NCBI RefSeq assembly: GCF_036884655.1
Contig: NC_088357.1
Span: forward strand, 5,323,001-5,387,000
Origin: Musa acuminata AAA Group
Taxonomy: Eukaryota; Streptophyta; Magnoliopsida; Zingiberales; Musaceae
Direction: 5' to 3'
DNA length: 64,000 nucleotides
Made by a program: the position numbers and the translations under genes. Positions 11,961 to 25,849 of the stretch are shown piece by piece. The stretch's first letter is position 1. Every line of letters starts with the position of its first letter. The notes under the pieces are model-generated. The model was not told the DNA's origin, did no database searches, and saw nothing but the letters and a program-made list of their open reading frames with translations.

Positions 11961-13400
11961 CTATTAATATAATGAATGTCAATATTGTCTAGTCCAATTC
12001 AATTCAATATAGATCTACAAATCTGAACTCAGGGGGATGCTCTATGGTTAATTTATACGAAGACATGTATAATTCATGACATGATTCCTTCAACACTTAA
12101 GTTAGTGATTGATGAGTGTGAAGTAATTTTAGTGAACAAAAATCGATTATCATGCCAAAATATTCTTTAAGTAATTCTATTATATTATATAATATTATTT
12201 AATAAAAAAATATTATAAATTTAATTAAATTTTGATTATGATTATCAATCAATAGAAAGAAAATGGTATGAATATTTAAGAGATTATCTTATCAGGAAAA
12301 CTTTCCTAGATACTTATCATATATCATCCGCACTCGCTTATAAATACGATAACAATGTATTATAGTTTACAATAATCTTATGAAAGATAGGAAGAAAGAA
12401 TTTGATTATATTTTATAAATCAAATAGAGATATTTTGAATGACATACGAAGGTACATATATCTAATCTTCGATCTATTGATATTTGTCTCAATTTTTGAT
12501 ATTAAAATTTTTATATAAAAAATAAATTATAATTTTTATATTTATAAAATTAACAAAAGAATATGTTACCTATCCCATGCCTTTGTCCGGTTGTTGATGA
12601 GCTCCTATCATATTATTGTTGATTGAGCTGCGTTTCAAGATATTGTTGGAGAGAATTTAGAACACTGTCTTTCTTGGGAAGGGATCAGAGTATATTATCT
12701 TCTTCTCTCGGAACGAGAACGAGCAGTCGAGCTCCTCCTCCTCTCTTCGCCGCTGACGGCAGCAAGAGGCCGTAAGTCTCGTCTTCGCTGAGGGGGTTAC
12801 GGTGGCGGCACGCTCGCGATACTGTCGAGCTACATGGAGGCGTGGGCGGAGGTGGAGATGCCGGTGGGGGGAGCGAGCGGCCAGTTTCGCATGGCCCGAG
12901 GCGACCCGCTCGTACAGCGGCACCACCGGCGATGCCATCTCGAGTGGAACGTGTACGTGAATGTGTAGTATTAATTGCACTGCATCTTTACTTACGTACG
13001 TACGCGTGCGACGATAACAATACTATCGTGATATATGTCTTCTACCCGCTCCACCCACCTTGTCACAAGGGAGCCAGCACAGGTGGGTCCCATACTTGGA
13101 GCCACACCTTGATCCCATCACAAGGCGGGTAGGGATTTGCGATGGCAACCTAAATCTGTAGAAAGCGTTCTCTACTCCTTCAAAAATTACCAATCTACGT
13201 ACCTCGTTTGTTAGTGGAACTGTTGGTGGCCCCTGGAAAATTTTGTGTGGGCTCATAACTTGGCCCAATAACAGAGAGCAGTACAGCGAGGGGTACCGCT
13301 TAAAACGGGTATGAATATGAAATATTACCCCAATAAGTGGGAACGCCTCTTGCGCTGCAGTAATCGACGGTTCATTTCCTTCTTCCACGTTCACCGAGCG
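11961..13400. other. Spacer with a GC-rich patch at 12,700-12,970
   Basis: Mostly AT-rich sequence without recognised genes up to 12,640. A GC-rich patch at about 12,720-12,970 has overlapping open frames on both strands (107 codons on minus, 96 on plus). Neither resembles a family I recognise. It may be a worn gene fragment or a CpG-rich repeat piece. The stretch 13,150-13,500 is the likely promoter of the DUF218 gene. Confidence 0.4.
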
Positions 13401-13820
13401 AATCTGGTGCCCTAAACTCCGATCTGGTAGCTTCGATTGCTTCCTTCCTGCCACTTAATTCGATCAAGAATGCTCATTGATCAGTAAAAGCTTGTTCCTT
13501 CTTTGATCTCAGCCGATTCGGGTGCCGATTTCCGTCAACCTTTTTCTGGAATTCGGCGCTGGAAGATCCGAGGTTTCTCAATCCGAGGGACTCGATCTTC
13601 CCACTTTTACTTTCTTTTTCCCCTTTCGTTTTCCTTCCTAGATCTGATAGGGCATCATATCAGAAATCCAATTTTGCAATTGGTTCCGAATTTCATCTAT
13701 TTCCGTGATTTTGGTGGGATCTTAGCAGTTAATTTTGGCAATTTCAGAAGATGCGTGTGGTTGTTGAGTTCCTATTTTTCCTTTAATTGATGCCTGATAC
13801 ATTGGTTTGTACATGCGAAT

Positions 13821-16800
13821 ATGAACAACCAATCATTTGGAACAGGAAGCCCCAAATCCTTTCATGCTTACCCCAGGGTAGACTTTGATCTGGAATCTGG
13901 AAACGCCCGGAAGAGCTTCCGAAAGTCTAAAAGTACGCCTTTGATTGATCCAATCAGGAAGATAAACTCCGTCGTGAACAGGATCCATTACGTATGCAAG
14001 CTTCACCCTGTTGCAGTCTTTCTTGCCTCTTTGTTCGTCTGTCTGACCATGCTGGTAGTGCTTTCGGTATACGAGACCCGGTTCAGAATGATGGGTTTCC
14101 GGAGGAACGATGACCTGAGTTTGAGTTTGGGCTTGTATCCGTTGGCGAATCTTCGCAATCTCGTGATGGTTGCTGGGCATTCGATCTATACGAGCACCAC
14201 CTGCGGAAAGGTCGACAGTGAGGATTCGTGGTTCCTGGAGCCATATCAGAAGAATCCGGGGCAAGCGGCGACGTTCTTGGCACATATAAAAGAGGGAGTA
14301 GAGAGTGCAGCTAAGGATAAAAGATCACTTCTTTTGTTTAGTGGTGGGGAAACTCGGAAGGATGCTGGTCCTCGCAGCGAAGCACAGAGTTATTGGTCTG
14401 TTGCTGAGTCCCAAGGCTGGTTTGGTATGTTATTCGTTTCTGTCTTTGATGCTACAGTTGACATTCAGTCGTGTCTTAGGTGTTTATATATGTTAATGCA
14501 TATGCTGTGTTTGATAAATTAGTTTTTTTTTTCTCTTCGTTTAACACTATTCCAATCGGATAACAAAATACCTACTCTTTATAAGTTTACTGAAAAAACT
14601 TAAAGCTGTTTCTACCGACACACTACTTTCACCCGTAGAATGTGCATCTTCAATTTTATCCTCTCGTTAATGCATATGCATGGTTGATGGTTGAAAATGA
14701 AACATAATGTAGAAACTAGATCTAAGCTGTAAAGGATTCAAATTTTAGGTATTAATTTTATTTGTCAGGACTGATTTGTATAATACATTGTACAAGGATG
14801 ATGTTTCAACTTTTAATATGCATGTGATCTGATAGTACAGATGATATTCAAAGAAGTAATCTGTCTGGCCTTGCTATTTTTTGCTGGGAATGTATTTGCT
14901 GTAAAAAGAAAGGAAAAAAGACTTGGACCTTATATAGTTTTACTTTTCATTGCAAAGCCATCATTCACCAAGCTCCTTATGATGTTGTTGGAGAAAATTT
15001 CAATTTCACTACCATCCTCTTTGATCTGGCTGAATGGCATACTCTGACAGCAACAAAATGTTTTTGCTGGGTTACAATCCCTCTGTCTTCTTGGGAGGCC
15101 AGTTATTGCCAGTTGACATTGAAGGACCTGTTGATCCTTCCCCAAGCTTTTCTGACCACAATTTGCTGCTGGGAGTGGGGTACTAGCTGCATAACCACTG
15201 AGCTTTCTGGTCTTAGTGTCTCACATATCCTTCTAAGCTGTGACTTGGGATCTATTTTAACCTGGTTTTACCAGTATCACTAGCATTTTAGCATCATGTA
15301 CTATGTTCATCATGTGACTATGTTCTGCAGTTATGTTTTCTTGATGAACATAATTGCTATGGCATCTGGACCTTTCCAACTCCAATGTAGCATGCCTAGT
15401 ATTCTTCACTGCTCATAGGAGTTAGACTTATTAGTTGGAAATTATGGTTGTCGGACCTTACAATTGATACTAAAGTAATTGCTTAATAGTTAAGAGGACT
15501 GTTGATGCATATTTGTCAGACGTTAAACTCAGAAGTTAGTTATCTTATTTATCTCTGGTATTGCTTGGCGTCTATTGTATCTATCTTGTAGCTTGTGCTC
15601 CACTATTATTTTCATGATCAATGAAATTGTCTCCTGTGTTTTCTTTTCACACATGGAGCTATACCTTAAATTGGCTCCCTTGCTTTTTCCATCTCATGCT
15701 TCTGCAGTCTCTTTCCTGTTCCATCAACCATATTGAAATTTCAATCGCAGCAGTGTGAGAGTTGGACATCGGTATTTTTTTAATTTTTTCGGTTTCAAAT
15801 ATCTAGTGCTTTGTGTAATTTGAATTTACATAGATATCCTGCATCTAGGAGGCCACAAAGATTTAAATAGTCTGTCATTAGTTTTTTTGTATATTTTAAG
15901 CTTGATCTTTTTATTGAGAAGCTCTGTTATTATCTTTGCCTTGACAGGACAGCAAGATAGTGTCAGGAGCAGAGCACTCACAGAGGAGCATGCTAGAGAT
16001 AGCTTTGAGAACCTTCTTTTTAGTGTTTGTCGCTTTCGTGAACTTACAGGCACTTATCCACAGAATATTACTGTGAGCTTCTTTCTCTTTTGCAATAGTC
16101 ATTTCTTTTCTTGTATCTAATGCTTCTTTGTCACATGCACATTTTCATAGGAGGCACAATATATACAACCGATATAATACATTGTGCCTCCTATGTACAA
16201 CAGAATAAGGCACAATGTATTATTATATACAACCAATATAACACCTTGTGCCTCTTATGTACAACAGAATAGTTGTCCTTTAGGTTGTATCTATAACACT
16301 CCACTTGGTGACACTATTTCTCTATTTAGGCTTTTGGTTTGTGTTTCTTACTAGTTCAAATTCATTTTCACTAATTTTATTCATTTGGATGCTGCATTTA
16401 TGAGTCCTAAGATCTCACACTCCAGTTCACAGACAAAAGTTGTCGATATCATGCAAGTAGAATATTCTGAAACATTGAAGTTTTATTTATAATAAATGTT
16501 AAAGATAAATTTTAGTACACTGTTGTACCTTTCTAAGCTCAAGGTTAGAAAACTTATTTTCCTGGAAGAGCATGAATAAAGAGATGCCATTCCATTTCAT
16601 ATCTTTTTGCCCAAAAAACCACTAAATGACAAAATGCTTTTTCAGTTATACCATCCATTTATGAGATGCACATTATTTTTGTTCTGCTGTGTTTGAGGAT
16701 GGAGTTTAATTGCAAAAATGTCTTACGAAATTGCAGAATCTGATCATTTTACATAAGAGCCAACCCTAATATTACTCCCAAACATGTCTTACCAAACAAA

Positions 16801-17418
16801 GTTTGTAGATTGAGCGCTGAATATTTCTTCCATTTGAAATATTGAACATGTAAAATTCTCTCTGTTGGCCAGATTCTTCCTGTGTTTTGAATGTTCTTTG
16901 AGTCCCACTAGGATGAACTATTTCAGTCATAATGCAAAGCTACATTATTGACTAATTTCTGATCTCATCAAATCATTTCAACACTCTCAGATTGTTTCTT
17001 CCTCATTCTAATCGTTGTTGCTATTCTCATATTGTTGTTTAGTGTTTGTCATGGTTTCTAAAAAAAAATTTCTATTGTTTTTGAATGCTGGTCTCAGGTT
17101 GTAAGCTATGATTTCAAGAAAGAAAGGTTTGCTCACTTGCACCGACTAGCAATTGGATTTCCTGAAGGGAGGTTCTTCTATATCGGCACCCCTGCTGCTC
17201 CAGGTGCACAAGAGGCTGCAGAGAAAGGCGAGGCTCATGTTAGGGCCCAGTTTCAAGAAGATCCTTACGGATGTTTAGGTTCACTTCACAGAAAGCGACT
17301 AAAGAGAGACCCATTTCATCGGCTTATCCCTTATCCTAATGGATGCCCTGAATTGAAAGGCTTGTTCAGCTACTGTGGTCCAGTTCCTTATCCAGCGTCA
17401 CTTCCTTGGATCGAGTAG
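13821..17418 (+). CDS. Membrane-anchored DUF218 (YdcF-like) domain protein
   Basis: Three exons, 13821-14424, 15948-16072 and 17098-17418, joining in frame to 349 residues. Residues 1-60 are basic and probably cytosolic or stromal. One membrane segment follows at about 61-83 (LHPVAVFLASLFVCLTMLVV). The DUF218 domain then runs from VMVAGH (115-120) through FSGGETR (173-179), the helix with TEEHARDSFENLL, and VVSYDFKKERFAHLHRLA, the usual order of DUF218 motifs. The C terminus has the plant-specific DPYGCLGSLHRKRLKRDPFHR stretch. Plant homologues are generally annotated only as uncharacterised C57A10.07-like proteins. Bacterial relatives such as YdcF bind S-adenosylmethionine in vitro, but the plant role is not known to me. 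The start is the first ATG of the conserved frame. Intron 2 contains the hairpin repeat at 16,146-16,273. Confidence 0.9.
16146..16273. repeat. Tandemly duplicated palindromic (hairpin) unit in intron 2 of the DUF218 gene
   Basis: The first unit has perfect 15-base inverted arms, CATAGGAGGCACAAT at 16146-16160 and ATTGTGCCTCCTATG at 16181-16195, around a 20-base loop. A second, slightly diverged unit follows at once (arms near 16204-16216 and 16246-16258). Each unit is followed by TACAACAGAATA. It could be a MITE-like remnant or a small-RNA hairpin. No known element was recognised. Confidence 0.75.
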
Positions 17419-18080
17419 TTTCAAGGTTGCATTGCTATCAACTTCTTCGGATGATGTCTTGATCTCAAAGCGATCAAAGCATGAAGCGTGTACACTGAAA
17501 TAAATTCTCATCTTTGCTTCTGGTGATTGCCAATTTGTTTTCTTCATATTATGCCTCCAGATCTATCAATTTGTGACAAATAGTTGCTCAGCAACCCAGA
17601 ATTGTTGACCGTAATGGATTTACACAGGATTCTGAGCATGACAAGTTAAAGATGTAAAATTAATGTTGCAAAATTTTGGATTTCTTGAATTATGTCAGGC
17701 AACAAGATCATGTTAGAACTTATGGTGTGAATGATGCAAAATGTGGTAGCTTGATCATAATGCTCTCTTTAAACTATTTTTTGAGTTGATGATGGTATAT
17801 TTAGTCCTATTTGCGTTGTACATGCAACAGCATCAAATGCATGTTTACACAAGTAACATGATATTGATGCTTGCTGATCTTATAGAAATGTATGATCATT
17901 CTATTGCAGCAAGATATATCATAAGATGGAATTATCATCCAGGTATTTGAATGGTTGATTTAACGAGAAATATGTTCGCATTCAGGATACGATGATCCAG
18001 TAAAATATGTGCATATAATTCTGCAACATATATAAGACTGGAAATAGAAGGATTAAAAAGGCAGACTTATATCTCTGTCG
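17419..18080. other. Spacer between DUF218 gene and TRM11 gene
   Basis: The 3' UTR of the DUF218 gene presumably occupies the first few hundred bases. The rest is AT-rich and carries the promoter of the next gene. No repeat or RNA gene was recognised. Confidence 0.5.
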
Positions 18081-18289
18081 TGGGTACATTGGTCGAACAG
18101 GCGTGGTGCATCGGAATCAAGCTAGCTTTACGATTCGTGAAAGATGATCGCGGGACACCCTACACCCTTCATTCTCCGTCGCCCACTCGACTCCTCGAAG
18201 GGTTTGACACAAGGAAGTTAATTGTCTTCGCCGCCGCTCGCGCCCCCAAACGAATGAGAAGAGGCTTCGGAGGAGAAGGGTAGAAAGAG

Positions 18290-21200
18290 ATGTGGTTTCT
18301 CTGCGTCTTCTACCACAGGCTCTTGGACTACAGGAGGCCGGAGGTCGAATCCCTCGCCGAGCTCTCTGGGGCCTTCGGAGGCGACAGCGGCGGAGAGGAG
18401 TCCCCTTCGACGCGCTCCTTGGAATGGAAGCTTCCGGAGAACCACCACATAGACTCTCCCTTCCATTTCGTCTCCCTTCCGTCTGAGGAGATTGCCAGAA
18501 ACATCGCCAACCGTAGTAAGGCTCTCGCATTTCTCTTGTCCATGGTGCAGTTTTTGATTGATTTGGCCTACTCTATGGAATTCGGCAGGAGCTTTGATGC
18601 TTGCAGACCCTGGGGTTGTATCATGTTTGCTTTAGTTCTAGATAGTTGATGTGCATGGATCCATGAATATATGCGACTTCGGTGGAGCTTAAAGGCGAGA
18701 TGAACGCATCTGTTTGATCTGTGTTGTAGGCGAAATTTGATTTTGGACGAGCTTGTTGGTTTTTGGGATATTTGTTTCTTGTTAATGCCATATCTTTATC
18801 TCGTCGAATTCATATAATCTTTCTTACAATGAGAAAGAAAACGAGTCACTATTTTCACCAAACCTTTTTGTGGTTTAGATGATCTTGTCCTTTTTTTCCC
18901 TCGACTTAGCATTATGTGTTTTTCTCTCTGTCGTAGTTTGGTTGATAGCATTATGTGTTTTTTCCATTCGACTTAGCATTATGTTGTAGTTTGGTGAATA
19001 TACAAAGGTAAGAAGAGCCTACTGTATGCTTCATTTGTTTTAAGGATTTGAGTGATTGTTTATATTATCCAGGTTTTGTATGGGTTTTCAGGTTGCTTAT
19101 CTAGTATTTCATTTTAAGAGCGTTGGCATTTAGATCGTTTTATGCAGTAGTATTGTTCTTTTACTTGATGGTGAATGGTTATGTAAATAGTTAGAATCAG
19201 AAGAGTTGTATTCTCTTCTTGGTTGAACTAGGTAAGGTAACATTGGTTAGAAAGGACTGACTGGTTGGTCTTCCCTTTATAAATAATCTGAAGTATCATG
19301 GTTATCTATTAGTTTATCAAACTTACCAGCTGGGATAAGTTGAAGGATCATCCTTCTATAATTTAGAGATTGCAATTCGATCTTATTTAGACATGTCTAA
19401 GCATGTCCTTGGACTCGAATTTATGTATAATGCCTTTAAGTTAACCATGTTAAGGCTGAGGAAAAATCATTTGCATGAGGATCCTTGGAATCGGCATCAC
19501 TGGCCAATTGCTTTTATAAACTGCAAATCTTTACCTTTTTTAAGTGAAGACATGGTAGACACCACAGAAGGATTAACAATTGTGCTGCATACCCTAATTT
19601 TTTCTTATAATTATTGGAGTTGAAATTGAAATTATGTAAGGTCTAATCTCAGTGAAATTAGGACAAATTTATGTTTTTAACTTTTGGAGTGCATTGCTCA
19701 AGGAATGAAGAAAGGGATTAAATCATCAAGAAACATACGTTATTAATTAGTGAAGTTTATGAACACATCTCTTTACTGTTCTCAGATACCCTTTCAAAAG
19801 ACATGTAAATTTGAATTTTATGATCTAAAGCAACTGTGAATAATATGAGTGTTACTATGTAAATATTGGAGATGTCATATGCTTGTATGCAAATAACCTC
19901 TAAAGGCTTGCTTATATAAGCTGGATCTAGTTTGGTTGGACCAAATCTAATGTTTCAGTGGGACCTTTAGGGGAATAACTTATTTATCTGGAACACCCGA
20001 AGACCGCCTAAATGTATCATGTTATTGGAAATTATTTGCTTAATTATCAGAAGAAAATCTGAAACATTTGTTCAACATTTTGTTCAAAGAAAATATAGAT
20101 GTGGAATCTGACAAAGTTGCTTGATTAAAATGTACAGGTATACTTGTCAAGGGTTTTTATGAACTTTGGGGGCAAGGAAGTAGCTATGAGGAATTGGAAA
20201 AGGCCATAAAAGAATTTCCAGATGAAAGGAAACTGCCATACTTGACATCAGACAGCACATTCCGGATCACTGTTGATAGCTTTGGCAAGGTGATCAGCTT
20301 TCAGGAACAGAATGAACGAATTCAAGGACTCAACTATATACCATTCATGGTTAGTGCTGTGGCTTTTATTATGGAATAGTATAACTTCCTGTCAATTTGG
20401 TTAAAAGTGTTATGATTAGCCATTCTAACTAAGGGCTTCTCTTGTTCAAAAAGGAGAAAGGCCTTTCAAATGTCTATACAGAGCTGCTTCTTCCAACAAA
20501 AAGATAAACACTTTAATTGTTGAAAATTTAAAAGAAAGGAGACTTTAAAGAAGCCTTTAGGTGGTTTACAACCCCAGATTTTGAAACTAATTTGGCTACA
20601 AATTTAATTGCGCTGTGCTAATAGAGAGTTTTTCCTAGTTGAATGTGAATTCCTTCATTAAATGAGGCTAATGACCCTTCTGTTGTTGGTTGAAATTGAA
20701 TTCTCTATTACTTCTGCTTCTGAGTTTGACATGTACCTTCCAGGGACGAGTTGATCTTCGGAAACCTGAGCACAGGTTCTGGCTCATAGAAACTGATGAT
20801 TATGGATCAAACAATGGCCTTCCTCCCGTTGTTCAGAGGACAATTTTCTTTGGCCGTGAGGTTGGAGCTGCAGATAGGAAGCTGTTGCCTACTTACCAGC
20901 TGAAAAGTCGCAGGTACCTAGGTCCTACAGCTATGGATGCTGAAATGGCCTTTCTTATGGCTAATCAAGGCCTTGCACAACCAGGCAAACTTGTTTATGA
21001 CCCATTTGTTGGAACTGGGAGCATACTGGTTGCTGCTGCACATTTTGGAGCGATGACAATGGTCCGTCTTGTTTGGACAAAGTCCTACTTCTGCTCATAA
21101 TTAAGAATCCTACAATTCATAATATTTCTTGAAGATTCTGATAAAACATTTCCAGGGTGCAGATATTGATATAAGAGTAGTACGTGATGGGCGTGGACCA

Positions 21201-24200
21201 AATTGTAATGTCTGGAGCAATTTTGAACAGGTATCTGGTTTCTCATCATACATGTTCTCGGAGTTTTCAAGGAAGTGGTGACTTTATTGAACATTTGTTA
21301 TATTTTGCAGGGTTTTTATGTATAATTGTTAAAAGGAGATTTGATATGGTTGTTCACTTGATAGAGTATTTATGGTTTCTTGTTCTTAACTCTCTGATCT
21401 CTTCAAAACCCTGGCAATACTTAATAGATATGTCACCATTTTGTACAGTTTCCTCTTCTTTTAGAATTTGTTGTCATCCCTGACCTAATTTTTGGTGTTT
21501 CCATAAGCTGTCAATGCATCTTATACAATAGAGCAACTTCAGAAATAGGTTGCACATTGTGTACTCTTTCTTACCATTTTCTTGTTGAAAGTTCATGTTC
21601 CTAGTTCACTTCTGCAAAATTTCAATTAGATTTTAAGGGCATTTTATTGAGATGGTGTTTTTTTAATGTTATAAGCCAACGGAAAAGAAAAACTTTCTCT
21701 CTTATTGCTTCTAATAGTTTAAAAACAGTAACAAATTTGATGGAGAAAGGGAAATTTAATGGGAGTTGGAGGAAATAAGTAGTGTAGCTACATACATAAT
21801 TATCCTGTTGAGATGAAGGCTTATCCAGCTCATGGACATTTTTGGAAGCATAAAAATTTAGCTTTAAGAATATCAGAAACCATGCAAATGCTTTTCTGAA
21901 AAAAAGGCATTATATTTACCAGATTGGTCTTGTTCTACTTTTACGTCTTTGTTTTTGTGCTTTAAAAGGCAAGATAAAAAATGATGCTTAAATGAGTCTT
22001 TAGTTCCTTGAGTCCAATCGTTGCAAAATTTCTTGATCTTTTGTTAGCATTAATGAACACTAAGAACAATATGCATTATGGTTATAAAATTATGGGCTAA
22101 TTTCTGCACATGAAGTATAGAGAAGCTTGTTATGAAAGCCCAAAACATTTTGGAAACTAAATGCAAAAGTCTCAGCAAGTAAAAGATTTTGTTAATTTGA
22201 CTTGACTCTTTACATAGTACATAAATGATATTTAAATGCCACTTTGTTAGCCCATGACTGCCACCTCAACTGCCAAACCCACTCAACCTTATAATCAGTA
22301 ACTTAAATGAAATGGGCTTGCCAACACTGTCCAAAATGCACAAGCCTCACAAGTTCAGTATAAGAAAGCTTCTGTTCCTGATTTTTCACTACTGGCATAT
22401 AATATTAACAGTCTTTTTTGTGCTTTGAAATTTCTAGTATTATTAAGTCTATCTTTTTTTATTGTCTTTGCAGTATAATCTGCCAATGCCAATTTCTTTG
22501 TTGAGAGCAGACAATAACATGCCCCCTTGGCGCTCAGGTCTAAAAGAGGTGCTTCTTGTGCTTGACATTTTGATTGATATAGCAACTGTTGGTTTTACCT
22601 ATATTCAAACACTAATGAACTATTATTATCTATGTTTAATTTAGTCCTGGATTTCTTATACAACATAAATTACTTTCTATTATTTTTTATTAGATAACAC
22701 ATAAGTACATATAGATGTGAACTGTATTCTGGATAGATGCTATATATATGTCAAAAGAATTCTGCAATACTAATGATTGTTTCCTATTTTTGGGGCAGCA
22801 TTAGTCACTAATTGTGTGTATACATCTACGTATAGAGGGAGTCAAAATCCTATTAGAAAGATTCATGGTGTCAATCCTATTACCTCAAAATCAATTATGG
22901 AAGCTCTATATTGAAGTCAGCTCCATTGAATATAATCCCTGATCCTAAAATTTAAATTTTCAAAATATTATAATTTACAGATCAAATGGATGAAAAAACA
23001 AGCAGTTTTAATGACAATATATTTTGATTTGATCAATATCATAAAAGTATCAAATTTAGTTGAAATTTTTTATGCATCGTTGAACAATATTTGAATCAAG
23101 GTACACTTTATCTTCATTGCTAATAAAATTAGTCTTAGATCAGCTTTTCATCTGTGATTCTTCTTACACATTAGTTTTGTGTTGGTTTGAAGGACACACA
23201 AATTTCTAAATGTTTCTAGCATCATAGATCATGCTTAACATAGTTAATCTTTGATTTGGACAGCCCGTAATCGATTTGAGGTAATAGGATTCTAGGTCAA
23301 CTATGTACATGCATAGGCATCTTGTTTTCATGAAAATTTTTGAGGTACAGTGTCATAATTATATCCCAATATTTTTACTAATGTTGAAACAAGATCATAG
23401 TAGTTTAGGTGCAACTTTTGTGCCTCAAGTATTCCAGATGTTAGAGATATCATCATTATTGTCCAAGACTTCCCAATCAGTATGTTTAACCATGTACACA
23501 ACTTAGAAAATACTGCATGTTCAATTTCTCAAGTCTATTAACTTCAGAAAAAATATGGCTCCTAATATTTCGGAGTTCTTAGTACAATTGATATCGTGAA
23601 CCATCGACTAATATCGTTGCAACAATTCAGTGTGATTTACTGCTCAGCTGGTGAGATGTACTTGGGTGTTGCTTATTCCGATGTTCAGGGCCTTCAGGCA
23701 CTGAACCGTCCATCATGTTTCCTGATTAATAGAACTTTCAGTTTGATGTTTCATCTATAATATCGATAAATGACAGTATACTAATTCAAGTATCTTATCT
23801 CTTTTTAAGGTATTCGATGCTATAATATGTGACCCACCTTATGGAGTCCGTGCTGGAGGTCGGAAATCTGGTGGCCGGAAATTGCTGAGAGGCACAGTTG
23901 GTCCGTACACTGTTCCAGAGGAGAAAAGGCTTGACCACATACCATCAACTGCTCCGTACAGTTTAGCAGAGTGCATGCACGATCTTCTCGACCTTTCTGC
24001 AAAGTTGCTGGTGATGGGTGGGAGGCTCGTGTTCTTCTTCCCTGTAGTAAGGGAGGATGGTTTGACTAATGCACAGTTTCCTGAGCATCCTTGCTTCACC
24101 TTGATCGCGTCCTGTGAGCAGATACTTAGCCTACGGTATAGCCGTTATTTGTTGACCATGGTGAAGACAGGTGCTTATACTGAAGAAATCAGAGAATCGG

Positions 24201-24367
24201 CTCAGAAAAGGCACTTGGAGTTCAAGGAGAACCATCTCAAATGGTTAGAAGATGGTAATCTTCACTCTGCAGTATTCAGTCCGGCAGACTCTCAGGAAGC
24301 TTTGGGTGCCAAGTCCAACAAGTTTGACAGAGATTCAAAACCAAAATACAGAGGCAAGTACGTCTGA
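18290..24367 (+). CDS. TRM11: tRNA (guanine(10)-N2)-methyltransferase, catalytic subunit (TRM11 type)
   Basis: Methylates the exocyclic amine of G10 in cytosolic tRNAs using S-adenosylmethionine. In yeast and human it works with the small partner TRM112. Six exons: 18290-18515, 20138-20349, 20744-21061, 21156-21230, 22474-22548, 23810-24367, giving 487 residues, close to the family length. The N-terminal region starting MWFLCVFYHRLLDYRRPEVE corresponds to the substrate-binding THUMP-like part. The Rossmann methyltransferase half has the SAM loop DPFVGTGS (232-239), GADIDIR (acidic loop), and the catalytic DPPYG (310-314). The C-terminal HLEFKENHLKWLEDGNLH is typical of plant homologues. All joints are in phase with GT-AG ends. 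The start is the only ATG that gives the conserved MWxLCxFYHRLLDYR beginning. It ends 528 bases from the stop codon of the facing pathogen-related gene. Confidence 0.95.
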
Positions 24368-24895
24368 TGGAATGGCTGGTCACAAACAAAGGTCGGTAAG
24401 AGGCTTATCTTTAGATTCATGTTTCCTCTGATGACAGTGGCAGGAAAGCTCTTGAAATCCATGTTTCCGTTGGTTATATTTGCGGAAAGACATAACATAG
24501 TGATCTCGACGTCTGTATTATATTCAGGCCTCGATGCTGCCTGTAGTTCCATTGCCTGTTGATTCGTGCTTGATCAAGCTGGCATATCTCCAAAGCAATT
24601 CTACCTACATAGGTTAGTCTAAAATTGGCACTTATCAGAGACTCTATGAAATTTCACTGTGTAATGCATCTTTTTCTTGAACCAGAACTTCTTTGTCACC
24701 ACTGTTTGAGCTGTTGTCGAGAAGCTTAATTGTATACTCTGTGCTGCTGATGATTCATTTTTGTCGCAAGTGAGGATTTCTTGTTTTTATTCTCATTATA
24801 TTCTTATAGCATGATCTCTGCATTCTTATGCAGACATTATATTCTTATAGCATGACTGACAGCATCATAATCTCTGATACTTATCCGTGTGCATT

Positions 24896-25849
24896 CTAAA
24901 CATTCTTCAAGAATGGGCAGCTCGAAGCAGGCAGTCCTGCGTCCTCCATCTTCGCACCCTTGAGGAGGCCACCGAGTAGCTCACCACGATCGTAGAAGAA
25001 CTCCACCTTCTCGATCTTCATGTCCTCATCGACCTAACAACACAACAATCTTTGTCTCAGACGATGAAACTTATACGTAGAGGTGAAGTGATCGATCAGT
25101 ACTTGAAATATTGCCATCCCATAGAGCTCCACCATCTCCCCCGTCGGTGCATGGCCTTGGAAAGGCCCCTCCATGAAGCCCCAGTGCCGGAACTTGTACA
25201 CGATCCCCGGCGGGCCGCTGTAGACATGGACGACCTCCAAAGCGAACCCACGAGGAAACGCCGTGGTGAAGGCGGCGTGAGATGACTCCATCGTCTCCCT
25301 CGACGGGTCGTACACGCGCAGGCCTTGCGGCAGCGACGTCTGCAGCAGCGAGTTGTAGCCGCCTCCCAACTTCCGCTTCTGTTCTAGCGTTATCGGTCTT
25401 CGCCCTTTCGTCATCAGATCACCAAACCATGTTATACATGCTTCGAGAAGTAGAATCCGAACGATGAGATGGATTTAGTGAGATGGCGTTCGTGTTCACC
25501 ATTGAGGCTGAAGGTGTAGTTATCCGGATTCACGGTTTTGTAGTCTTGGAATCGTCTCTTGTGGAACATCTCCATCTCCCATGTCTTCACCATGTGCTGC
25601 ACTCTCTCTTCCAAGGACCCGGCTTCCCATACCTGTGCGTGAGAGAAAGAGAGAGAGAGTTAACATCATCGCATCATCTTCTGCTGGGAGAGAGGTCATC
25701 ACCTTCGTTCGGCCTTCTTCGAAGAGCTTGTTCACGAGATCGTAGTTGGGAGGAGAGCCGAACCTCCACTCCGTGTTCCTCTCGTGGTCTCCATGGATAT
25801 GAGACCGATACCCGTCCCCCTCACCACCAGTGGAGTCGGAGTTAGCCAT
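24896..25849 (-). CDS. Pathogen-related protein, SnoaL-like (NTF2) fold
   Basis: Four exons on the minus strand, 25849-25703, 25632-25500, 25404-25103 and 25033-24896, join to 239 residues, the usual length. The protein has YRSHIHGDHERNTEWRFGSP and YDLVNKLFEEGRTKVW near the N terminus, VKTWEMEMFHK, then YNSLLQTSLP, AFPRGFALEVVHVYSGPP, FRHWGFMEGPFQGHAPTG and a C-terminal FYDRGELLGGLLKG. This order matches the plant pathogen-related protein family, first described from barley as pathogen-induced. The second half resembles SnoaL-like polyketide cyclase folds. Biochemical function is unknown, and no signal peptide is seen. It faces TRM11 tail to tail. Single-copy in this window. Confidence 0.9.

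Noticed and set aside
13833..14285. 150-codon minus-strand frame
   Set aside because: Exact antisense shadow of the DUF218 exon 1, whose plus-strand product is conserved.
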